Source: Bryoerythrophyllum caledonicum (Eukaryota; Streptophyta; Bryopsida; Pottiales; Pottiaceae). From it: DNA of 64,000 nucleotides. The stretch lies in NCBI GenBank assembly GCA_963971425.1, contig OZ020518.1:15380990-15444989 (forward strand), given 5' to 3'. Below the pieces are notes generated by a model. That model saw only the letters and a list, made by a program, of their open reading frames with translations, was not told the origin of the DNA and did not search any database. Positions within the stretch are counted from its first letter, which is position 1, and every line of letters starts with the position of its first letter. Position numbers and translations under genes: made by a program. Positions 25,879 through 34,960 of the stretch are shown piece by piece.

Positions 25879-26464
25879 ATCCCCCCGCTCTCCCCCCGCG
25901 TGCACCTCAATTCGTGCGGCGCCCGTCCCGCCGCTTCATCTCACAGCACTCCCCCTCGCCACAGCTCCCCGCTCCGTCCGCGCTCCGCCATTGCCCCTCC
26001 TCAGGGTTTGTGCGATTTTCGGTACCCTAGGTTTTCTAGAGCCCGCTTCCCGATCGTCGCCGTCTCTCTCCCTCCCTCACTCTCTGCGTTGCTCTCGGCG
26101 CTTCTCCCCCTCGCTCTCTATGGTTTCTCTCTTCACTCTCTGTCTGTGTGAGTCTCTGGTGTCTTCTCTCTCGTGTGTGTGCTTTGGTATGCGTTCGTTT
26201 TCCTTCCCCCTCAGGCCGCTTGCATCGCGGGCCCGGGTGGGTGGGCCCACCCGCGTTCCGGGGCCAGGGCCGGGGTTTTTCTGACAACGAGGAGGGCTGG
26301 ACATCTGGACTGGGTCGCATTTGTCTGGGGTTTAGAGGTTGGGGGCTTAATACCGAGTCTACACCGGACCAAAACTGAGCGTCCTACGACCGTGCCTGTA
26401 AAAATTCTACCCTACGATGGAGAATGTCCAAATTTTTTTTTGGAAAACTCAAGAGATTTGTCTA
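25879..26464 (-). promoter_or_regulatory. BSL leader and proximal promoter
   Basis: Read on the minus strand, 25879-26215 is a GA-rich leader (runs of GAGAGA) typical of plant 5' untranslated or core-promoter sequence, followed upstream by a GC-rich block with GTGGGCCCACCC near 26240. The leader is part of the segment duplicated at 55450-55800. No TATA box is obvious. Confidence 0.5.
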
Positions 26465-26990
26465 GGTGATACCCATGTAGTACCCAAGGTGATACCCATG
26501 TAATGCCCAAGGTGATACCCATGTAATGCCCAAGGTGATACCCACGTAATGCCCAAGGTGATACCCATGTAATGCCCAAGGTGATACCCACGTAATGCCC
26601 AAGGTGATACCCATGTAATGCCCAAGGTGATACCCACGTAATGCCCAAGGTGATACCCATGTAATGCCCAAGGTGATACCCATGTAATGCCCAAGGTGAT
26701 ACCCACGTAATGCCCAAGGTGATACCCATGTAATGCCCAAGGTGATACCCACGTAATGCCCAAGGTGATACCCATGTAATGCCCAAGGTGATACCCACGT
26801 AATGCCCAAGGTGATACCCACGTAATGCCCAAGGTGATACCCATGTAATGGCCAAGGTGATACCTGTGTAATGCTCGAGGTGATACATGTGTAATGCCTA
26901 GGCGATACCCATGTATGCCTAGGCAATGCCCATGTATGCCTAATTGATACCCATGTATGCCTAATTAATACCCATGTAATATCTAGGCGA
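26465..26990. repeat. 23-bp minisatellite upstream of BSL
   Basis: About 17 clean copies of a 23-bp unit (GTGATACCCATGTAATGCCC plus AAG) followed by 5-6 decaying units to about 26990. Two variants, with CATG or CACG at the same place, largely alternate, giving a 46-bp higher-order period over much of the array. Because 23 is not a multiple of three and the unit lacks stops, all three minus frames are open for 130-230 codons, which is an artefact of the repeat. The duplicated segment at 55800-55860 has only two to three units. Confidence 0.95.
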
Positions 26991-27860
26991 TATTTATTGT
27001 GTTTAAACCACTGTGAGTTGGAAAAATAAATAATGTGATAGAGAATATTTAAAATTGACCGATGCATATGGTATGTAGTGTTGCAAGCAAAGAATGGATT
27101 ATGGTCCCATGAAAGCACACGCACTACTTTGGATGGAGCGGGGTACAGCAAAGACTACGGATTAGGGTAGGATGTGGGGACGGGCGATGCTTTGAACCTA
27201 TTCTCCGCACCGCAACCACTTCAACATCATGTGTTGTTCTCCTCTTTTGCATTCTTGCACCCCAATACAGCTACTTCGATCGCTTGACGTGTGTGCAACT
27301 AAGTTGGGGTATCCTCCTGTGGATTTCCAAACTTTACATGGAAGATACATTGTTTTGGTGTGAATCTAGAAGCTACCGTACAAAGTTCATAGTTTGGTGG
27401 TGATTGGAAAGTTGCTTGGTGTGGAGGTAGAAGTGTGCGGTGCGGACGCTTTTACGACAAGTAAAGGGATGACCCTCCAAGTCACCCCTACTTTATGGTC
27501 TTATATCAATAAATAGGACACCAAAGACGGAGTGACTTGGCTAAAAAAAGGTAAAGAGGAATTACTATATTGTTTGGTGTAAAGAGTGGGGATTTATTAT
27601 TGATGTGAATCATCTACACTAATTAAAATCAAGTATCACAGAGATTTTTAGGTTAATAATAGATTATATTTTGGTTAGGTTTAAGAATAGGCTTAGGTTT
27701 AAGATTAGTTTTAGAAATTACAACCATCAATCTTGGGAAAGGTTAAATGCCAAAAATGTTGACAAGACGATTAGTCTTGTCAACTCCTTCCATGCATACC
27801 ATGTTGGAATCTTGTCATTAACTCTTTAAATAATATTAATTGAATTCATGATTTGTTGTC
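26991..27860. other. BSL upstream flank
   Basis: Non-coding. It is shared with the duplicate up to about 27625; beyond that the two copies diverge and nothing is recognised until the gag fossil. Confidence 0.5.
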
Positions 27861-28890
27861 CTTGATAGTTTGACATGACTATTTCATTGTTTGTGGTGAA
27901 GATGACAAATGAAGACAATTAAGTTGCAAGCAACAAGGCATATGTAGAAGATTTAAAATTAGAAATTGAACAACTTTGTGAAGCTATGAAGAAATTACAA
28001 GAACCTCAAGCAATTTCAATGTCTTACAAGGTTGATGGATCTCAAGAACAACTTGATCTTGTAACATCTCAAAGAACCAACTATACATAACCTAAATTGA
28101 GTCTTCCAAAGAAAGTTAATGGTAATTGTACTTGATTTCAAGGTTTTGCAAATCAAGTTTAATTATTCATGTTTGTGCAACCACTTCATTATCCAATCCC
28201 AGCCTCACAAGTTGGGTTAATTGAAAAATTACTCAGTGGCACCGCTTCGAATTGATTCTCTCCTATTTAAAAAAAAAATCACCATTATTAGATGATTTAT
28301 GAAGGAATTTGTTGCTTGTTTTGGGGAAGTAAATAAATGAAAGTTGCAAATCAAAAAATTAGAAGATTGCGTCAAGGTCGACGATCAACCTCAATTTTTG
28401 CCTTTGAATTTCAACAATTATCACATGATGTTGATTGGGGGACGGAAATGGCTCTTTCTTGTCAATTTCAAAGGGGATTATGCGAAGATGTAAAATATCC
28501 GTTACTTATCTAGGATGATGCTACCTCTTAAACTAAGGCCATCACACAAGCTATAAAATGTGATAATAGGCTATTTTTAAGAAGACAACAAAAACATAAT
28601 ATTTTATTTAACCACCCACTAGTAGTATCATCATCAACGTTACCTTAAAATAATGAATTTTATGGTATGAAAGTAGATGACCCTATGCAAATTGATATCA
28701 CCCAAATTAAGGGTCCATTATCATATGAGGAAAGAGAGCATCAAAAGAAGAAGGGTTGTGTTTTTATTGCGGAAGTAAAAATCACAAGCTCCCAAATTGC
28801 CCTAAAAAGCCAACTCAATTTCATATTAGAGAAACCAATATGAAATTTGACCAAAAAAACACAAATATTCACCCTCAATAGGGACCTTAT
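27861..28890 (+). mobile_element. Ty3/gypsy gag fossil
   Basis: Translations in this stretch carry the usual Ty3/gypsy Gag order: a leader coiled coil near 27940-28010, then a PKLSLPKKVNG block, a VGLIEKLLSGTA block, IRRLRQG and FAFEFQQLSHDVDWG, ITQAIKCDNRLF, and finally a CCHC zinc knuckle near 28755-28800 (CFYCGSKNHKLPNC). No protease, reverse transcriptase, integrase or LTR was found next to it, so it is a gag-only remnant. It is broken, with roughly ten or more interruptions, and looks old. Confidence 0.8.
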
Positions 28891-29179
28891 GGCTAACCTA
28901 CGTAGAAAAATCTCAAGGCCCTCTAGAAACTCTAAATCATGTTCAATGTTTTTGAATTCCTATTAAAATAATTTAAAATGGAAAGGTCACATGGCTGCCA
29001 TTCATAATGAACTCATGACCTACTATAATATTAGATTTTCTAAACAATGAATATTATCAACAATATACATATAAATGTGTCATATAGTACGAGTCTGACT
29101 TCGAAATCATTTCCACTATCAAAATTGAATAAAATAGTATTAAAGCTACAAATCTAGAACAATTTAAAACACAATTATT

Positions 29180-29875
29180 ACGTACAATTTATTTGAAAGT
29201 ATTTGTCAACATTCAATAATGCAGTAGGCAATGGACCTGAAACTCTATTTTTTGGCTATATGATTTTAAGAACAATAAAAGTACAACACCCCACAACAGA
29301 TGAGGTTTGGTCAATCATGGTTAGCAACGGCAATGATGTTAGCATGTTAGAACGGGATATTGTTGTCAAGAAGATGAATGGACCTCTCTAAGGAGTTTTA
29401 GCTTTACATTATGCATATCTGCCATTGCATCATCTGCTTTTCTTTCTTGTTTTCCATTGTCAAAGTGCAACGAGCATATTGACGACAAGATAAATATTTG
29501 TAACATTTATGCATTGGTATTCATTATTGTTAAAAGATTAAATAAACAATTAACATTTTTGTCAATAGATATGTTTGTCAATCACCGTTGTGAAGTACCC
29601 TTTAAATATGTGTACAAAGGTCACAATTGTGCAACTTTGGTCATAAAAAGCACCAATGAGATTCAATAGTACATTGATGCCTGGTACATCTCTACGTTTG
29701 AGGCAACATGATGGCAATTAGAATTGTCAATGCATTATAGCTCTCCAACAATTCAGTGTTTGAAGACCCATGTACCAAATGAATGGCGTGTAGCATTCAA
29801 TGCATACGGAAATTTGCTGGATATTCCAAACACATACAAGGTAGAGGCACCCAATTCCGATAAGTAGAGTATGCA
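29180..29875 (+). mobile_element. Helitron Rep/helicase fragment
   Basis: Two blocks typical of the plant Helitron replicase follow each other. Near 29290-29440 the translation reads TDEVWSIMVSNGND, RDIVVKKMNGPL and then YLPLHHLLFFLF, matching the RDIVVR..-H..Y.PL.YPLLFP region. Near 29570-29790 it reads RCEVPF, KYVYKGHNCA, NEIQ-YIDAWYISTFEATW and H...PTIQCLKTHVPNE, matching the YVYKGHD..NEI..Y.D.RYIS..EA.W..H region. The sequence between the blocks is shortened, the HUH motif and helicase are absent, and stops are present, so this is a dead fragment. No CTRR hairpin end was found. Confidence 0.72.
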
Positions 29876-30334
29876 TGGAATGGTGCATGAAGCGACTCAA
29901 AGCTGATAACTTAAAATCTGTAAACACTAGTCATTATCGACATTGGGTCATGGAGTGTGCAATTTTGGGTTGCTCCACCTCAATTGAGCTCTCATTGGTG
30001 GCCTTGTCTCGAAAGTTGAACAAGGCCGATCGGCATTGGATACCCTCCATGAGTTGGTTATCCATGGCATGTCTCCTCTCTTTTACTCACTCTCACTTAT
30101 TGACATTGGGCAAAGGAGGGCACCAAAACTCACCTACTCTACAGTTTGATTATGGACTCCGGTAGTTTTAGGGCTTTGATTTTCTATATCAATTCCAAAT
30201 CTTTGTGATTAAATTTGAAAAAATATTTGTTGAGTTTCATTCCTAATTCCGCATCTTTTTACAGAAATGTTTATGACATACAATGTCATTTGAGTCCCCA
30301 ATTGGCTTGAGTGATTGGAATTGGGTGCCTCTAC
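29841..30334. repeat. inverted-repeat-bounded segment, possible MITE
   Basis: An 18-base perfect inverted repeat, GTAGAGGCACCCAATTCC at 29841-29858 and its complement at 30317-30334, encloses about 460 bp of non-coding sequence. No target duplication is visible. It overlaps the tail of the Helitron fragment, so it may have inserted there. Confidence 0.45.
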
Positions 30335-30944
30335 TTTAGAGCCTTGAAGACAATTTTGACTGAATAGTTTGAGGCAAATTGAACAATTTCTCTTGCCAAT
30401 GAGACATCTTGCGTGGACTTCTCTTTTCACTTCAGATGAAAATCTTGAACTTAAGATTTCAAATCTTACATGGTAAGTGAAGATAAAAATGAGTGATCAA
30501 TTATTTCTTTTAGAATTAATTTATAAAAATGAGAAATTTTGTTTAACTCATTTTGTTACATTAAATTGACTTTAGATACCCTTCTCAATTATGTGGTTTT
30601 TAAACTAAGTCAAATAGACTTGAAAAGAAAAATAAACTTTTAACAAATAGAAGTTACAATTTCCGAAAGATTATTTCCGAAAGATTGTATACATATCAAA
30701 AACCGCAATTGTCATCACGGGACAATAAATAGAGTTGTACACAGAGGCAGCCATAGGGTCCAAGACTTAACACTTTTGACATGGTTAAACATCATCCGCG
30801 CATCCTCTAAGTCATCTCCAAGTTGCATAGTCTTAATTAAATCAATCCTGATCTCAAGTTCTATCTCCGCCATCTTGAAGATGAAAACATTATTGTCTTC
30901 ATCGCTTGTCCTCGGAAACGCTTCTCCTGGATGAAGGCCCAAGA
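30335..30944. other. non-coding stretch, nothing recognised
   Basis: AT-rich. An 83-codon minus-strand frame ending near 30715 has no family match I can name. The last part leads into the foldback array. Confidence 0.35.
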
Positions 30945-32062
30945 AATGGAATGTTGACATTAGCATCTTCTAAAACACCTTTCCTATGTTTTTTAAAAAT
31001 AATCTTTACAGAAGGTACGGACAATGGCACTCCACTAGAAGGCCATTCATATTTTAAAAAAGAGAACCTCCAATGGGGTTGCCGACATCAGCACTCTTCC
31101 AAACGATCCTTCTTATATTTAAAAATGGAACCTCTAAAGTGGATGCCATTATCGACACTCCTTTAGAAGGCTCCTCCTATATTTAGAAAAGAGACCTCCA
31201 AAGGTAGTGCCGACATCGGCACTCGTCTAAAGGAGCTTTCTCATTTAAAAAAATCAATCTTTAGAGGGGTGTCGACAACGGTACTCCTCTAGAGAATCTT
31301 TTATATCTTTGAAAAGGAAAACTGAGACCTCTAAAGGAGGTGCCGACATCGGCACCCCTAGGACGCCCTTACATTTTTATTAAAAGAAACCTTAAAAAGA
31401 ATTTTGACATTAAAATTTAACATCCCTCAAGAGGACCTCTTCTATTGTTGAAAAGAGAACCTCCAATGGAGGTTCCGACATCGGCACTCCCCTAGAGGAC
31501 TCTTCTTTTGTTTAAAATGAGAACCTCTAAAGGGGGCGCCGACATCGGCACTCTACAAGAAGGCCTATCCAATCTTTTAAAATGGAACTTCCAAAAGGGA
31601 GTGCCGATATTGGCACCCTCTGGAATTTACATTCACGCTCTAGAAAATTTTGAGGTTATTCTAGAATGGTATCACACTTCATCATTCAACACTCAAAGAA
31701 TAAGTTATCTACGGATGAAGTCTTGGAATTCACTACTTCATCCGTGGATAACTTATTCTTAGAGTGTTGGATGATGAAGTGTGATACCATTTTGGAATTC
31801 TCTCAAACATTCCCAGAGCGTGGATACAAATCATAGGGGGTTTCCGATGTCGACATCTCCTTTAGGGGATCCCTTTAAAGATAGAAATGGCCTTCTTGTG
31901 GATTGCCGATGTCGACACTCCCTCTAAAAGTTCCCTTTATACAAATAGGAAGGACCTTTTGGATGAGTGTCAATGTGTCCTGCCTTGGAGGTTCCTCTCA
32001 AAGGATATCGGAAGAGCGTCCTAGGGGGTGCCAATGTCAGCACCCTTTTTACAAGTATGATG
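30945..32062. repeat. foldback array of palindromic units
   Basis: Ten or more diverged units of about 70-90 bp share the pattern ACCTCYAAAGG, then the near-palindrome GTGCCGACATCGGCAC, then CCTCTAGAGG-like sequence and an A-rich spacer. Units on the left (30945-31640) and right (31830-32062) are inverted relative to one another about a centre near 31728, so the whole block can fold back on itself. The left arm is about twice as long as the right. No coding frame is credible. Confidence 0.8.
31664..31792. repeat. 58-bp-stem hairpin at the centre of the foldback array
   Basis: Arms 31664-31721 and 31735-31792 are complementary over 58 positions with three or four mismatches, separated by a 13-base loop. 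The complementarity then continues outward, less perfectly, through ACGCTCT and into the palindromic units. If transcribed, it would make a long, nearly perfect stem suited to Dicer-like processing. Confidence 0.85.
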
Positions 32063-32334
32063 ATGATGAAGAATATTGCATGATATTATATTGAATCTTA
32101 TCAAATCTTATCAATCAACCACGCCATTTAACTAAATCCAAATCCTTATCTACTCAAATTTGATTCAAATATGGGCTCGCAAATGACTTGCTTGTGTCTA
32201 TTTCCTTTGTCCAAAATGAAAGGTGCAAGTGCTTGTGATTGACAAAGTATCGCTTATAGTCATCTTTTCCACTAATATTGAAAGTCATGGTCATTGATCA
32301 ACATCAATTCACATGGCAGTTCTCTAATTTCAAA

Positions 32335-33760
32335 TGATCGTTAATGTCGGAGATTATCGTAGCCTTCAGCGACCTCACTCCATACTTAATGCATGCATCA
32401 AAGACTTCATGAAAGTGGTCATCAATATCTTCCTTAAAACTTTGTTGGCGTTTTCTGCAACTCGTCTAGTCCAATCGAAGTATAATCCATCAAGAACATA
32501 CAACAACACAATGGACACCTTTAGACCGTTCATGGAAGTAATTCTTTCCTCCATCTTGTGCTTCACCATTGCTCTAAATACCACCAAATACATCGAGAGA
32601 ACTTACTTGTGTACCTTCACTAATCCTACGATTGTATGAAATGTTACATCTATACTATCTCCAATGTCCAATTACTTGAGGACCTTATAATTTCACCAAA
32701 ATGAAAGCTTTCAAATATTCTCCCTCCCCACGCTAATTAGCTCTGAGATGTCCAAATTTAGCGCGGAGTTTTCTATCATGTCTACTTCATCTTGAATTCT
32801 ATTATTTGACTATATCCAAATCTCAAGTGCCAACAATTACAGTAGCTATAAGGAATTGAAACCACAACTCTCAGAGCCTCCTCAACGCTCTCGTCCCTAG
32901 CATTGATCGACAGCCAATCTTAAGACTCTAAAATTCAGAAAGATAAAGATCTATTGAAAGAGACTAAAAAATCTGAAACTAACCATATGATCCAGTCTCC
33001 CTCAACTCTCCATTCTCGCATCAAATGGTCTTTCATTCTGACAATGACTATGGCCTCCAGTGCCCGCGCTACATACTTTAAGCATGCAACAAATAGCTCA
33101 TCAAATAGCATATCAACGGCTTCCTGAAACTCTGACGGCGTAATCAACAACTCAACGGGTCCATCAAAGTAAATCCCTCCAAGGAATATACAAGATCACC
33201 ATGAACAATTTCAGCTCTTTAATTGAAATGTCCAACACATCAACCTCCGAAGTGATTGCTTCCCTTATAATATTCTTGAACATTGTTTCAAATACTTGAG
33301 AGTACATCAAAAAGACACAATTGTATGCCTTCACCAAACTACCAATTGCATTGAAGGTGATGTCAGGGTTATCACCCACCTCCAGTTGCATTAAAAGTCA
33401 TAGTGTAGTAAAAAATGTAGCTTTGAGTTTTCACCATTTCTCAAGCAAATGAGCTTTGTGATGTCCACATTCAGACCTGTCTCTTCCATCTGTGTCACCT
33501 CTACTTGATTTCTAGCAAATCAAAATGATTCTATCAATCAAGCAAACCCATATCAATTAAACAAAACTTCTAAGACTCTATGATCCACTTGCGCAACTCT
33601 TAGAACTTCCAGAACAATGCTCATGAATACCTACTGTTCTCTCCACCGTTATAAACTCACTACTTCTAGCTGCATCAATTTAAAGTACAATTTCTAAGTC
33701 CCACAATATGTCTCTAAACCACAACATAACTCGAACTGTCAAGCCTCTCAAGAATTGCTC
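32335..33760 (-). pseudogene. unrecognised coding relic in two tandem copies
   Basis: Two direct repeats of about 700 bp (about 32335-33040 and 33045-33760) encode, on the minus strand, related peptides. Copy 1 has IDVTFHTIVGLVKV and FHEVFDACIKYGVRSLKA; copy 2 has PDITFNAIGSLVKAYN and FDELFVACLKYVARALEA, plus SIKELKLFMVILY. Each copy is broken by stops. Preserved similarity at the protein level suggests the ancestor was a real helical protein with repeated domains or a tandem gene pair. I do not recognise it. Confidence 0.45.
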
Positions 33761-34379
33761 TACAGAGTTCAATACAAGGTAGCTTTGAATAATGAAGCCC
33801 ACCATTCTACTTAAGAGTCTGTTTTATTGCCCAAGACTATCTATGACAAACGTGTGGGGAAACATCTACCGGAGGCTATCTATAATATGTGTGTGAGGAA
33901 ATCTTTATGTTAAATCACTCTCCAATAATAATTTATGTGGAACGTGATATAATGATTATAAACCTATGGTGTATCTATAGGTTTACCAGTTTATTTTGAA
34001 TCAAGGTTTAGACACCCACGGCTATAGGGTGCCTAAACCATTTTAGCAGTCAAGATCACCTCCATTTATAACCCAAAACCCTAATAACAAAGGACTAGGT
34101 TAATATAAATGCCAACGGTTCATCAATTTCCACGGCTACAGGGCCCCTTCTCTTGAACTTTTACTTTGAACTTCATTTTTTTCTAACCTTTTTTTAAAAA
34201 TTTATATTTTTCCTAACTTTATGCTTCTCTTTTACTTTTACTTTTGTAAAAAATACAGAACCTTTTAATTTCTAGGCTCGCAATCCTAGGCTCGCGGCTC
34301 ACGGCTCGCAAATTTGGGCACCTAAAATAGCAATCCCCATGAAATGATCAAATATTCATGGAAACAGTTTACAACGTTT
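33761..34379. other. non-coding stretch before the large DNA element
   Basis: AT-rich, no gene. Contains a short GGCTCGC/GGCTCAC cluster near 34275-34310 (three to four copies of GGCTCRC). The left edge of the large element may lie here. Confidence 0.35.
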
Positions 34380-34960
34380 GGCGGTCCGCCGATGATGAAT
34401 TAATCGTAGCTTACTCCCTCTAGAAGTCCTACCATCTTTATGTACATGTTGTACACTAAACTCCTAGTATTTTTATACAGAACAAAAAAATCCGGACTCA
34501 GTAACAAAAACTAGATAGAGATGGAGGTTGAGTAGAACAACAAAAATAATATAATCAAAATAAGGTGCTATGTCGGCGGGCCACCGACAGTAAAGTGAAA
34601 TTACTTACTACTGTTGTAGTACCGAGAATCAAGTGTCACAATACTTAGAAATAAACCGCCCCATAGTCTAGATGGCGGTTTTAGGGCTGGACTCAATATG
34701 GAAAACAGAGCAAAGAGGGAGGATAAGTAGAAGATTAAAACTAACAAAGCCATTAGAAGGTACAATGTCGGCGGGCCGCCGACAATAGAATCATACCCCA
34801 ACTTACAATTTTTGTACTGTTTAGACTCAGATGTCCTTGTAACAAGGGGTGAACCACCACGTAGTTAAGATGCAATCGTGAAAGTCCTACACGAGATAAG
34901 AGTAGGGGAGTTCTTCAAATTAGATCCAATAGACTGGATCCAACAGCTTTTTTACTCCGT
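34380..34960 (+). repeat. left subterminal tandem repeats with 17-bp palindrome
   Basis: Three units begin near 34380, 34572 and 34767 (spacing 192 and 195 bp). Each opens with a palindrome: GGCGGTCCGCCGAT, GTCGGCGGGCCACCGAC and the perfect GTCGGCGGGCCGCCGAC. Similar sequence follows, including ACTTAC and TTGTAGTA-like blocks. Confidence 0.75.

Larger units (their letters stand above)
25455..27625. repeat. segmental duplication of BSL exon 1 and promoter, source copy
   Basis: Matches 55025-56515: exon 1, its splice donor, the GA-rich leader, the minisatellite position and about 650 bp of upstream flank (e.g. CCACTGTGAGTTGGA, CAATGCATATGGTAT-type, AAGTGACTTGGCTA blocks). The main length difference is in the array and the GC-rich block next to it. 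Confidence 0.9.

Noticed and set aside
25385-26284. 299-codon plus-strand open frame
   Set aside because: Antisense shadow of BSL exon 1 and its CT-rich (antisense) leader; Pro/Ser-rich by composition. The same applies to 54996-55733.
26465-26890. Regular repeat array resembling a CRISPR
   Set aside because: Units are directly adjacent without unique spacers, and the context is eukaryotic; it is a minisatellite.
26412-27151. Three long overlapping minus-strand open frames (130-230 codons) with a repeated GYHLGHY-type peptide
   Set aside because: They arise because a stop-free 23-bp unit is read in all three frames; the peptide period is just three units. No start context or family match.
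29875-30165. 96-codon open frame after the Helitron fragment
   Set aside because: No recognised domain, and it lies inside the inverted-repeat-bounded segment.
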